From the NCBI GenBank assembly GCA_964434955.1, contig CAYSXI010000031.1, forward strand, positions 1 through 36,848: a DNA stretch of 36,848 nt. The letters run 5' to 3'. This DNA is from JANQLU01 sp964434955 (GTDB lineage Bacteria; Planctomycetota; Planctomycetia; Pirellulales; Pirellulaceae). The notes beneath the pieces were generated by a model. It had not been told where the DNA came from and did no database searches. It was given only the letters and a program-made list of their open reading frames with translations. Shown here one piece after another: positions 17,981 through 27,300 of this stretch. Position numbers and translations under genes: made by a program. The first letter of the stretch is position 1. Each line of letters begins with the position of its first letter.

Positions 17981-18284
17981 GTGACCGCTTGATCCGAGGG
18001 ACCGGCAAGCGCTTGGGGGGCTGGCGATCATCCGCGGAATCCGCCGCAGGCGAATCATCCAAGTTGCCGTTTTCTTGATCAACGTGGGAGCGACGGCCCA
18101 AGATGGAGGAAGTCTGACCTGCCCCACCGATCTCTCGCTTGGAAAAACGGTGTTCGGCAACAAGGTCGTCCAGCTCTTCCGCCAACCAAAAACTAAAGTC
18201 GAAAAAAGACTCCATGCTGACACGAAGCGGCATTCGGGCTTTGTTGGATTCTAGATTGACGATGGTAACGTTTTCTCTTTTCAT
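17973..18284 (-). CDS. Small hypothetical protein with acidic helical N-terminus
   Basis: The product would be 103 residues, starting MKRENVTIVNLESNKARMPLRVSMESF. The first 60 residues look like a folded domain (FFDFSFWLAEELDDLVAEHRF, an amphipathic acidic helix), while the rest is polar, low-complexity and proline-rich. It is preferred over the overlapping 97-codon frame because that one is Arg/Ser/Pro-rich shadow sequence. The stop codon lies in the diverged copy of the 17-bp repeat, so the C-terminus may have been changed by repeat growth. I see no ribosome site. I recognise no family and the gene is uncertain. Confidence 0.45.
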   Translation of the reverse strand: MKRENVTIVNLESNKARMPLRVSMESFFDFSFWLAEELDDLVAEHRFSKREIGGAGQTSSILGRRSHVDQENGNLDDSPAADSADDRQPPKRLPVPRIKRSPR

Positions 18285-18951
18285 AGCGACTCGAAAAGTG
18301 CTTGCGTTCCTTTTGTGCTGCTTGGGTCCACATTCTCATTACGCAAATGCTTTCACCTTGGTTCGTCAAGGCGCTCGTTGGTAATCGCTAGCGGACATGC
18401 AAGTTTTTTGAAAAATCGGTATTGTGGCGGTCATCGGCGACTCCTATACTCCGCCCGCTTGGCGTCCGGTGGAGTCCGCGCCAACAAACATAATGAACCG
18501 AAGTGCGAATGAGTGCGTACTCACTTCGCAAACCCGATGGAGCCCTTATTCGGAACAACTGGTGCAGCCGGAAACGGATGCAACAGCCGGCATAACAGGC
18601 TCGGAGAAGTAAATTTGTAGATTCGCCGATCGGAACGTCGATAACGACTCTTGCTCCAACAAGCGTCGTACGAGACAAACTGGCACGGAAGGTTGTCCAT
18701 CGACAGGGAAGACCGGCGACTTGTTGAAATAGATTGGAAGAAAACCTGTCGAGGACTTTAGCAGCGCCAGTTTTGTGATTGCGATGTCACCTTAGTGAAT
18801 CCATCACATTTCTAGCCCCATTCTGGGACTGACTGCGAGTCATTCTGACGTTGATTCCTGATTTTTCGACGACAAACCATTCGTCAACACACGAAGGAAA
18901 CGACATTGCTTTTGCCTTGTCGGCTACTTCGACAAATAAGGGGAAAACTCC
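18285..18951. other. 667-bp stretch without a convincing gene, upstream of flgM
   Basis: Frames here are short and lack ribosome sites or family resemblance. It holds an imperfect hairpin (about 18500-18530, GCGAATGAGT with ACTCACTTCGC, one bulge) and a candidate FliA promoter (18618-18644). No tRNA or known small RNA was recognised. Confidence 0.5.
18618..18644 (+). promoter_or_regulatory. Candidate sigma-28 (FliA) promoter upstream of flgM
   Basis: TAGA (18618-18621), 15 bases, then GTCGATAA (18637-18644), matching the sigma-28 pattern at 3/4 and 7/8. It has the same TAGA as the site before fliA. It lies about 308 bases before flgM, so it would give a long leader; this lowers confidence. 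Confidence 0.38.
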
Positions 18952-19242
18952 ATGCAGATTTTTGGAGCCACAGGCGTTAACAACGGTAGTGTTCAAAAAA
19001 TCCAACAAGCCGGTTCAGTGAACCAGGCCAACGGCCCGCAGTCTCTCAGCTCGCCAGCGATTGATACGGTTGATCAACTTGATATCTCCAGTGAGGCGAA
19101 GATGCTGAGTCAGTTAAAGGTTGCAGGTGAAATTCGCGCGGATCGGGTTGCCGATATTCGCGCCCAGATTGAGACAGGCGTCTACGAAACCCAGGAAAAA
19201 CTGGATGTCGCAGTCAGCCGAATGCTGGACGAATTTGCCTAA
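18952..19242 (+). CDS. flgM: Anti-sigma-28 factor FlgM
   Basis: FlgM binds and blocks FliA until the hook is complete and FlgM is exported. The product has 96 residues, the family size. The N-terminal half is polar and probably disordered (MQIFGATGVNNGSVQKIQQAG), as expected for an exported FlgM. The C-terminal half is the family core: VDQLDISSEAKMLSQL, then IRADRVADIRAQIETGVYETQEKLDVAVSRMLDEF, the sigma-binding helices. AAGGGG (18938-18943) lies at good distance from ATG 18952. It forms a single-gene unit with its own terminator and is separated from fliA by the hydrolase and repeats. No flgN, flgK or flgL follows. Confidence 0.9.
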   Translation: MQIFGATGVNNGSVQKIQQAGSVNQANGPQSLSSPAIDTVDQLDISSEAKMLSQLKVAGEIRADRVADIRAQIETGVYETQEKLDVAVSRMLDEFA

Positions 19243-19283
19243 ACCGCAAGTTGTCTCAGGACAACACCTCGAACACTTTCAAG

Positions 19284-19308
19284 AAGCCCGCACTCAGCGG
19301 GCTTTTTT
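19284..19308 (+). terminator. Intrinsic terminator of flgM
   Basis: AAGCCCGC pairs perfectly with GCGGGCTT around the five-base loop ACTCA and is followed by six T, 41 bases after the stop. Confidence 0.94.
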
Positions 19309-19363
19309 CGTTTTCTGAGCGCAATGCTTGCAACTTTCGTTTTCTGAGCGCAATGGTTGCAAC
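19306..19363. repeat. 29-bp tandem duplication directly after the flgM terminator
   Basis: The unit TTTCGTTTTCTGAGCGCAAT plus GCTTGCAAC occupies 19306-19334 and is repeated at 19335-19363 with one substitution. It begins inside the terminator T-run. Confidence 0.88.
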
Positions 19364-19821
19364 GTGATATGACGGGATCCATTCGCTTGGATCCGGCCCC
19401 CAATCGCCAACGATCCACCGAATTCAGTTTACGCACCAATCTCGCAGTATCAGCCCGTTTCCACCTCATCTCACCCCATCCATACAAGCACGAAGCGCAA
19501 GCGAGTGGTTCCCCCGAACCCACCGATACAAGCAGGGAGCGCCAGCGAGTGGTTCACCCGCCCCCCACCGATACAAGCAGGAAGCGCCAGCGAGTGGTTC
19601 CTCCGAACCCACCGATACAAGCACGAAGCGCCAGCGAGTGAATCTTCGCTTACTCATTGAATTCGGGCACCGAGGCACCACCCCGTGAATCCGCCTCCCA
19701 CCACCACGGCCCCAAAAACCCCTCCCAAAAAAAATCCCAAAACGCTGTCGGCTGCATCCAATCGACGTTGAGTGGTCCTTTAACACCCAAATTAACTCAA
19801 CTCGCTAAATGGAGCGTCATC
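19364..19821. other. Gene-free stretch containing the reverse repeat array
   Basis: Apart from the repeat array at 19482-19640 the sequence is C/A-rich (for example 19675-19740) without a credible gene. A frame from 19657 runs into the next gene, but the part before 19822 is low-complexity and upstream of the better start. Confidence 0.6.
19482..19640. repeat. Array of four ~45-bp repeats (planctomycete dispersed repeat), reverse orientation
   Basis: Four copies of the reverse complement of the core found at 17560-17885 (ATACAAGCACGAAGCGCCAG and GCGAGTG) start near 19482, 19527, 19571 and 19616, with a 44-45 base period. The linker here is GGTTC...CCGAACCCACCG, different from the first array. 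Both arrays keep the same period although the linkers differ. Confidence 0.92.
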
Positions 19822-20961
19822 ATGAAATCTGCCGGATCGGTCATTCTCGTACTTTTAATCCTGATGATGGGCGGCTGCGGACTCGGAGCCGTGGGATGCT
19901 GTGGCGTGGGCGGATATTTCCTCTATTCGTCCAATGTCGCGTCCAACTACGTCGAGCCCGATCGAGTCGAGCCTGATCTGCCCCAGGCGTTGGCAGGAAC
20001 GTTGGCCGAGTTGCCAATCGATACGGATCTCGAGGATCCGGCCAAACCTACCATGTTCGCCAGCCGCGATCACGAAAGCGACGAGCCGATGGAAGAACTC
20101 GACATCGACACTTTTCCTCCGGGCCTCGACCTGGAGCAATTGGACAACGAGGCCAAGTCCTCGACATCGGCCTCTTATCAAACGAAAAACGAATCGACAC
20201 CGGTGAACGTTCATGTCGTCCTGACGCTTAACGTGAACTTTAGCCGTCAAGCAACTCAGGACGTATTGAGAAGCACGGGCGGACAAAGCACGCCCGTGCG
20301 TGTCCAGTCCAATGACGGACAACAGACTTACGTTGGAAACCGGATCCAAGGCCCACAGAACACGACCTACATTCTTTATAGCCAAATCACCCAGACCACC
20401 GTCATTGTCTACGCACCATCCAGAACCGTTGATGACGTGGCCGCCAGGTTGGCTGGAAATGTTGGCAGCAATCGCGGACAGTTTACTCGACGCTACGCAC
20501 AGGTCACTTCGACACTTCCCGCTTCGACTCCCGCCGTTCTTTCATTGACGGAAACTCGGTTCATCAGTCCCGCGGAATTGAATAACGCTCGACAGGACTT
20601 GCGTTCCGCCGCGGGAGCCGATCCCGAACTGGCAGAAATCTTTACCACATTGGAAGGATTCATTCCTTCCCAAATGGTGCTGGCCAGCTATCGGGATGGA
20701 TCGGCGAATGAAACCGGACTGGTCATCGGGCAGTACGATTCCGGATCGGAAGCCGTCCAGATTTTTAATACGCTTCGCTGGACGATCGGCTGGGGGGCAT
20801 CGGGAAAAACGACGATCAGCGATTCAACTGCCCTGGTGTTTGAAGACGGAATGGATCGCTTGATCATCTTCCAGAAGGGGCCTTACCTGGTCATCATGAT
20901 CAACAAGTCGACTTCACCCGAATCCGACCTCACCGATCTCGGCGACGCACTCCAGATTTAG
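19822..20961 (+). CDS. Membrane-anchored or lipoprotein of unknown function
   Basis: From ATG 19822 the product has 379 residues; GGAG at 19811-19814 is seven bases upstream, so the longer frame from 19657 is not used. The N-terminus MKSAGSVILVLLILMMGGC is hydrophobic and could be a lipoprotein signal or, with the following CGVGGYFLYSS, a membrane anchor. An acidic linker follows (about 48-115), then a mixed alpha/beta region with TVIVYAPSRTVDDVAARLAG and, near the C-terminus, LVFEDGMDRLIIFQKGPYLVIMI. No known family was recognised. It converges with the beta-barrel gene and shares a terminator with it. Confidence 0.8.
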   Translation: MKSAGSVILVLLILMMGGCGLGAVGCCGVGGYFLYSSNVASNYVEPDRVEPDLPQALAGTLAELPIDTDLEDPAKPTMFASRDHESDEPMEELDIDTFPPGLDLEQLDNEAKSSTSASYQTKNESTPVNVHVVLTLNVNFSRQATQDVLRSTGGQSTPVRVQSNDGQQTYVGNRIQGPQNTTYILYSQITQTTVIVYAPSRTVDDVAARLAGNVGSNRGQFTRRYAQVTSTLPASTPAVLSLTETRFISPAELNNARQDLRSAAGADPELAEIFTTLEGFIPSQMVLASYRDGSANETGLVIGQYDSGSEAVQIFNTLRWTIGWGASGKTTISDSTALVFEDGMDRLIIFQKGPYLVIMINKSTSPESDLTDLGDALQI

Positions 20962-21000
20962 TTCACGACGGATCGAGTTCACGACGGATCGTATCCCTCA

Positions 21001-21037
21001 AAAAAAAGCCCGGTCAAATCTGGCCAGGCTTTTTTTG
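21001..21037. terminator. Bidirectional terminator between convergent genes
   Basis: AAAAAAAGCC and GGCTTTTTTT flank an inner GGTC...GGCC stem, giving a hairpin with A-run and T-run tails that works in both directions. It serves the 19822-20961 gene on the plus strand. On the minus strand it overlaps the last codons of the beta-barrel gene. Confidence 0.88.
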
Positions 21038-21874
21038 ACTCAGTTTGTCGATCTGACGAACAATATCGCCCAGGGAGATATTGTTCGTCAGATCGTCGAC
21101 CGTGATGTTGTTGGCTCCCAAGAATCGATACTCCGTGAAGAAATCGACATTGCTTCGGACGGGAACATTGATCCCCGCGAGGAATTGATAAGCGAAGGAA
21201 GCGTCGGAAACGTTGTAATTGGTGGTCGCCGTCGCCAAATCGCCGTTGGCATACAAAACGCCAAGCCCACCGCCAGCGTAGAAGTTCGGGGCACCTTCTT
21301 TGCGAGGCGGAAAGTCGATGACCATATTCGACATCCAACTGTAGGATTCGAGACTCCCGGTCAGATCAACGGTGTTGGTGGCGGTCAGAACTCCACCGGT
21401 GAAGGTTTCTTCTCGCCAGGAACCGGCCCCGTTGTCACGAAACGTGAATTCAAATTCTCCACGAAGCAGCGGATGGAATTGGACACCGACTGCACCACCG
21501 ACTCCAAATCCGTCCAGCATTTGTGCGGTCGTAATATCGACCACGTTGCCGGTCACGGTACGCTGTTGAAAATTGTCGATGTTCGTGTAGCCACCAAAGC
21601 CGGCAAAGTAAAAGTTGGAACAGAATTCGCCGGTTTGAATCCAATCGACTCGTCCACCGCCGCAGCCTGTGAAAAAATCTCCGTTCCAGACGTCGCGATT
21701 GGGCGATTCCGGAAAGACACGGCGATTGTCAACGCACTTGTTGCATTCACCCGTTCCACATTCGGAGCATTCCGAATGCGAAGTCTTGACGACGGACTTG
21801 CCAAATTCTTGCGCACCAATGGCCGCAGCGCTAAACAATGCAATGAGTGCGGCGAGACAAATTCGAATAACCAC
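21014..21874 (-). CDS. Outer-membrane beta-barrel protein
   Basis: The start is a GTG at 21874, supported by AGGAG nine bases upstream (21884-21888 on the plus strand) and by the signal peptide it opens: VVIRICLAALIALFSAAAIGAQ. The product has 286 residues. After a Cys-rich stretch (HSECSECGTGECNKC, about 30-44) comes a series of alternating amphipathic strands (FYFAGFGGYTNI, GGAVGVQFHPLLRGEFEFTFRDNG, FYAGGGLGVLYANGD, FFTEYRFLGAN) typical of OmpA/OmpW-like porins. The last strand should end near FTEYRF; the following tail (DLTNNISLGDIVRQIDKLSQKKPGQI) comes from an inverted repeat and the terminator, so the C-terminus has probably been replaced. The longer frame upstream (to 22135) lacks a ribosome site. 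Confidence 0.8.
   Translation of the reverse strand: MVIRICLAALIALFSAAAIGAQEFGKSVVKTSHSECSECGTGECNKCVDNRRVFPESPNRDVWNGDFFTGCGGGRVDWIQTGEFCSNFYFAGFGGYTNIDNFQQRTVTGNVVDITTAQMLDGFGVGGAVGVQFHPLLRGEFEFTFRDNGAGSWREETFTGGVLTATNTVDLTGSLESYSWMSNMVIDFPPRKEGAPNFYAGGGLGVLYANGDLATATTNYNVSDASFAYQFLAGINVPVRSNVDFFTEYRFLGANNITVDDLTNNISLGDIVRQIDKLSQKKPGQI
21050..21094. repeat. Perfect 18-bp inverted repeat at the end of the beta-barrel gene
   Basis: GATCTGACGAACAATATC (21050-21067) and its exact reverse complement (21077-21094) flank a nine-base loop. Because of the symmetry both DNA strands code nearly the same peptide, DLTNNI..GDIVRQI. Confidence 0.97.
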
Positions 21875-22410
21875 GTCTGGGTTCTCCTGGCGACGTTTTA
21901 AATGGCTGAGGGCGATGCCTGGCAGTTCGGCGCAATGGCTACGAATTGCACTTGTCATTTTTTCGGTTGAATCGGTACACGACGTGAAATCGGAATTCGC
22001 TGAATTGAATTTCCTGCCTATTTTGAAATACGTGTTTAAACTTTGACGGTCATCCGGGTTTGTCAAACCTTTCCATCTGGCAAAACCTTGCGGATCAACT
22101 TGAATGGAAGTCGAAAACAGGCATTTGCCCGCCATTTAGCTTCCATGGAGCCAGCACTACCTGTGCTTTTGGCGGCACTTGGTGGAGTGGTTGAGCCACC
22201 ACACGCTTCGATTTTCAAAAAAACCTTTTCGAATCTGTCCGGACGCCCAATCGGCTGCGTTCTCTTTGTCATGGGCGTTGGAATCCGCAGGAATGTGGAA
22301 CTCCAACGAGTTTCACTCCTGGAATGCCCCGACCCATGCAAACCGTTGCATTTCTAGCTGACGGTCTGTTCTTTGTTTCAACCCTGTCGACAACAACCCG
22401 GAGATCTTCG
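21875..22410. other. Intergenic region between divergent beta-barrel and PEP-CTERM genes
   Basis: Frames extending into this region from either side lack ribosome sites upstream of the chosen starts. No convincing gene, RNA or promoter can be named by eye. Confidence 0.55.
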
Positions 22411-23589
22411 ATGCGTGCGACAAAACCCTTCTGCCTTGGAATTTTCATGTTCCTTGGCACGGCGATTCTTCTCGGTTATCCAACCGTTAGCGGCCAAACG
22501 ATCAACGACGCCAATTACAACATGAATCTTTATTACACGATTGCCAACTCCGGCACTGGAGGGGCTGGTGCGAATGACTTGGCCATCGGCAATGGAGGCA
22601 TGTTTGGCAACGACTTGTATGCTGCTGACTTTGGCAATTTTACTTCCGGCGATGGAAATGGACGCGTATGGCGAATCACGGATTCGAACAACGATGGAAT
22701 CGGTGAGGGAAGCGTCTTTGTAACGGCCGTCGGAACGCCATTTCGTTCACCCATTTCGTTGACTTTTGGACAGGGAGGCGGTTCTGGGTTTGGCGACAAT
22801 CTCTTTCTTCTGGATTATTCGGGCTCCACTTCCAATCGTTTTGTTTACGAAGTCGACGGGCTTGGAAATATCTCTCAGAAATCAACCTCGACGATTTTTA
22901 ATCCCGATGGACTGGAAGCCCACCCCGATGGTCAGCGTCTCCTGGTCAACGACGCGAGTGCATTCACCGTGTTCGGCGGTGGCGACGACGGAAATATCTT
23001 GCAAGTAAGCACTTCCGGCATCGTCTCGGTTTGGGCCAATGGATCCAATAACCCAAACGGTCTTTGGGACATCAATAATGAAGCCGTGTTCAGTCCCGAT
23101 GGATGGTACACGCTTTCCAACCATAGTGTGGGAGCTTCGAACGCTCGGGAAATCGTGCAATTCAAAGATCTCAATTCCGACGGTGATGCCAACGATGCCG
23201 GGGAAAGTCGTGTCCTGATTGGACTCGGGGCCCCGATCGGTCAACAGGCCGGATTTGGTTTCGACGAGAATGGAAACTTTTTGCACTCCACCGGCAATGA
23301 TCTGTACCGCTATACCGATTTGAACAATGACGGCGATTTCTGGGATGCCAGTGGAAACACGTTCGACGCCGGCGAACGCTTTCTGTTGGCCGAAGATCTT
23401 GGCACCGGGATTAAAGCGATCGCGTTTGAGGGATCGACCTATTACGTGAGCGCCCACGAATCGGGAGGTTCCACAAGCATCTACCGAATTTCGTCTGCCA
23501 TTCCCGAACCAACATCCGCGACGTTGTTGTTGGGGTTGAGCGTTTGTATTTGCTCGACGATTCGCCGAAGACGACGGGTTAGGAAATAA
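22411..23589 (+). CDS. PEP-CTERM sorted exported protein with propeller-like repeats
   Basis: From ATG 22411 (GGAGAT eight bases upstream) the product has 392 residues. It has a signal peptide ending in VSGQ, a long mostly beta region with Asp/Asn/Gly-rich turns (DSNNDGIGEGSVF, DLNSDGDANDAGESRV, DLNNDGDFWDASGN) that resemble calcium-binding repeats in a propeller, and a C-terminal sorting tag: PEPTSATLLLGLSVCICSTIRRRRRVRK. The Pro-Glu-Pro, hydrophobic helix and basic tail are the PEP-CTERM signal cut by an exosortase, so the protein is likely released to the surface or an extracellular matrix. No exosortase gene is in the window. Confidence 0.9.
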   Translation: MRATKPFCLGIFMFLGTAILLGYPTVSGQTINDANYNMNLYYTIANSGTGGAGANDLAIGNGGMFGNDLYAADFGNFTSGDGNGRVWRITDSNNDGIGEGSVFVTAVGTPFRSPISLTFGQGGGSGFGDNLFLLDYSGSTSNRFVYEVDGLGNISQKSTSTIFNPDGLEAHPDGQRLLVNDASAFTVFGGGDDGNILQVSTSGIVSVWANGSNNPNGLWDINNEAVFSPDGWYTLSNHSVGASNAREIVQFKDLNSDGDANDAGESRVLIGLGAPIGQQAGFGFDENGNFLHSTGNDLYRYTDLNNDGDFWDASGNTFDAGERFLLAEDLGTGIKAIAFEGSTYYVSAHESGGSTSIYRISSAIPEPTSATLLLGLSVCICSTIRRRRRVRK

Positions 23590-23716
23590 CGACTGATTGA
23601 TGGAAAAAGCCATTCCGAGCCGACGGTGAACTGATTGTCCGGTCCCGTCGGCAACGTTTTTGCGAATTGAAAATTTCATTTACAATGGCATAGATGAGCT
23701 ACCTTCGAGTTCAAAT

Positions 23717-24310
23717 ATGCCCAAACTTGAAAAAGAACAATTTGACGATTTGATCAGTCGGGTCCGGGCTGGAGACCAGTCCGCTGCCGCCGAATTGGTA
23801 AAAACCTATGAGCCGGAAATCCGCAGGGATGTCCGACTGCGACTCGCGAATTCACAACTTCGCCGGACACTGGACTCGACGGACATTTGTCAAAGCATAT
23901 TCGGGAATTTTTTTGTTCGTGCTGCCCTGGGACAATACGATTTTGAACGACCGGAAGCGCTGCTGGGACTGCTCGCTCAAATGGCTCGAAACAAATTGGT
24001 GGATCGGCATCGGCGGGAAACCGCACGCCAACCCAACGGTCATGCAAAGCTCATATACGGCGAGGAAGGTGCTGACCTTCCCCCGGCCAAAGTGAACAGC
24101 ACACCGAGCGCCGAAATCGCTGCCAAAGACTTGCAGGTCCTTATTGAACAGTCCTTATCGGAACAGGAACTGGCGATCGCGCAGATGCGACGCGACGGAA
24201 TTGCCTGGTCGGAGATTGCAAACGAACTTGGTGAAGCCCCAGATACATTGCGTAAACGGCTGGCAAGGGCCGGTGACCGTATCGTTAAGGAACTTGATCT
24301 GAACGACTAA
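23717..24310 (+). CDS. ECF-type RNA polymerase sigma factor (second sigma/kinase pair)
   Basis: The product has 197 residues from ATG 23717; a frame extension to 23660 is possible but unsupported. Region 2: RRTLDSTDICQSIFGNFFVRAALGQYDFERPEALLGLLAQMARNKLVDRHRRETA. Region 4: LSEQELAIAQMRRDGIAWSEIANELGEAPDTLRKRLARA, a normal sigma helix-turn-helix. No ribosome site is obvious. The stop is nine bases before the kinase start, so the two form one operon, mirroring the pair at 906-4849 but with a quite different sigma sequence. Confidence 0.9.
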   Translation: MPKLEKEQFDDLISRVRAGDQSAAAELVKTYEPEIRRDVRLRLANSQLRRTLDSTDICQSIFGNFFVRAALGQYDFERPEALLGLLAQMARNKLVDRHRRETARQPNGHAKLIYGEEGADLPPAKVNSTPSAEIAAKDLQVLIEQSLSEQELAIAQMRRDGIAWSEIANELGEAPDTLRKRLARAGDRIVKELDLND

Positions 24311-24319
24311 AGGGCAAGT

Positions 24320-27300
24320 GTGGCTGGCGACGCGAAAGTGAACGAACCGGAAAAGGAACGGCGATCCGCGAGCAATCGCGAACCATCTTCCACTTTCGAG
24401 CTGGACGCATTGGTGGATCGCCTTCTCGATGAACAACGCAAGTTCATTGTTGCAAAATCGGATGGCAAAACAGATGCGGGCTGGGCGACGGCTGAAGATT
24501 ATCTTCAACGCTACCCCCAGCTGCGGGACGCTCCCGATCGAGTCATCGATCTAATCTATAACGAATTTCTTCTGGCGACCGAGTTGGCCAACGCGGATGA
24601 CTCGACACCGCCTGACGCCAACGAGTACTTGGCACGGTTTCCACAATACGCTGATTCCCTGGAAAACCAATTTCAATTTTTCGAAGGTTTCCAGTCCGGT
24701 ATTCTCGGCGAAGAACCGGACGCACCGGATCCGACACGGAACGAGCTAAGTTCGATTGTCGACGAGCAAGGCGAGCCTCGTTTCGAGTTGTTGGCGAAAC
24801 TGGGCGAAGGCGGATTCGCAACGGTCTACAAAGCCCGTGACCACAAACTTAAACGATTTGTCGCAATCAAGATTTCCAAGTCAGCGATTGATCCCGGATC
24901 CAAGCAAGCTCAACGATTTGCTCGCGAAGCCGAATCGGCTGCACGCCTTTCCCACCCCGCCATCGTCAGCGTTTTCGAGTATTCCAATGCGGACGGACGC
25001 CCATTTATTGTCGAACAATTGATGGAAGGTGGCTCGCTGGCAGAGAAGCTGAACCGAGGACGCGTCAACACGCAAGATGCCGTCCAATGGATGATCGCGC
25101 TTTGCGACTCGATCGACTACGCCCATCAATTTGGCGTCGTCCATCGGGATATTAAACCGGGTAACATTTTGTTTGATCGCGAGCGCCGCCCTTACGTCGC
25201 GGACTTCGGCTTGGCCTCGATTTCCGAATCTGATTTGACGATCACCCAACAGGGTGACTTGCTTGGCACTCCTGCCTACATGTCTCCGGAACAAGCTCGC
25301 GGGGGCCCAGAAACGGGACCGCTTAGCGACGTCTATTCGCTTGGTGTGGTGCTGTACCAACTCATTTGCGGACGCCTTCCTTTTGAAGGACGGTCCAACG
25401 CCGTGTTGCAACAGGCGATCGCTATTGAACCGCCGGCCCCTCGTTCCCACGATTCTCATGTCCCGGTCGATCTCCAAACCATCTGTTTGAAAGCGATGGC
25501 CAAGTCACCTTCGGAACGGTATGTATCTGCCAGGGAAATGGGCGATGACTTGCGACGCTTTCAATTTCATGAGCCGATCAAAGCCCGTCCGATTGGTCCA
25601 GTTGGCAAGGCCTGGCGCTTTTGTCGTCGCCAACCGGCCCTTGCGAGCACCCTTTTTGCTTCGTTCCTTTTGATCCTCACGATATCCGTTGTCAGTTTTC
25701 TCCGGATCGCTGATCAACGAGACATGTATCGCGCGGAAAGGGATCGAGCCAATCGCGAGTTATATCAATCGTTGATCGCGAATGCAGAAAGCAATATTCG
25801 CAGCAAACAAACGGGCTGGAACCAAAAGACGCTGGACGCATTGGGGCAAGCCTCGGAAATCGACATTCCCGACAAAGATGTGTCCCGCCTCCGCGAGTTG
25901 ATGATCGAAGCCATTGCGGATACCAGCCCGAGATTTGAAATCGAATTTGAGAGCCCCGGTCATGAAAGTTCAGTGGAAGTCCTGGCCGCCGATGATCAAG
26001 CCAGATTTCTTGCGGTCGCGAGAGCCGATGGTTCGCTCAAGCTCCATGGTCGCAACCTTAATAAGGTGCTAATGACGCTGGAGACTGCCTCGAAGGCCCC
26101 CATGAATCTGCTGGCCTTTGATCCCAGCGGCAAAACCCTGTTCGGGCTGCAGGAAGGTCAATTATTCGTTTGGGATATCGAAAGGACTAAATCGGATCCA
26201 GACAATCTCTTGCTCCCAAAGCGGGCGACTCGATTCTCAAACGTCGAAACGTTTGCCGTCTCGGGAAGTTCATTGATCGCAATTGCAATTCGTGGTTCCG
26301 GAGTCAGTATTCATCCCATCAAGGACGGCCAAATAGCCGAATCAATTGCGACCTTTGAAACTTTCGGTGCGTCGGTCAACGCGATGGACTTCACGTTCAA
26401 TAGCGAACACATTGCGGTCGCGCTTTCCAATTCCGTCAATGGTCTGTGGACGGCAAACTCGGGAATCATGGTCGGAAAGCAGATCACACGAGAACCGGTC
26501 AAACAGTTGGTGGCAAAGAACCTTAGCGCGGTATTCACCGATTTCGTCTCGCACAACTGCGAATCTTGGCAGTTTGAGGGCGCTCTATCGACAAGCGAGC
26601 TATGGTCGAGCCCGTTGATTCGACTGGGAAATTGCAGGCACGGGACGATTGGCGTGACACGAGGGGGAATGTTGGTTTTGCTCAGCGACATTGGCGGCGC
26701 CGCCCAAACTCGCAGCTCGAGTCTTGGAGAAATCACAAGCCTTGCAACCAACGAAAACCTGGAAAGTATTTTTGTCGGCTATCGCGACGGGCGGGTTCGT
26801 CGCTGGACGCTCCAACGTTCCGAACTGGTCAGTAATTCGGTCGGTGGTGTGGTCGGTGAGCTCGGGTCGGACCGAAACATGATTTGGACGCCCTCGCATC
26901 GAATCTCAATCGACGACCAAAACAAGACTTCGATCGAAGTGGTAGAACGAAAACACATGCATTCGCTGCATACGGGTCAAAAGACAGGGCTAATCGTATG
27001 GGCCCACGGGAGTGATTTGCTGACCCGGAATCCGGGTGGGATAACCCGACGACGAACATCCGCCATGCGCTCAAACATCGAACGCGTTGCGGTATCACCA
27101 AACGAAAAATATATCGCTGCGCATTCCGCCGACGGGATGTTGGCAGTTTGGCAACTTCCGGAATTCACCAAGGTCGCTGAATTCATCGAGCGGCATCCGC
27201 TGGCACTGGAACTGACTGGCTCTCATGTCCTGATTGCGAATTCGAAAGGGACCTACGCACGTTCCATTTTGGGAAAGGATGACATCCATTGGTTGAGTGC

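Noticed and set aside
18388..18678. 96-codon minus-strand frame upstream of flgM
   Set aside because: No ribosome site, Cys/Arg-rich shadow composition and no family resemblance.
18285..18951. tRNA or known structural RNA in the gap before flgM
   Set aside because: No cloverleaf with a T-arm GTTC and CCA-like end, and no recognisable RNase P, tmRNA or SRP core.
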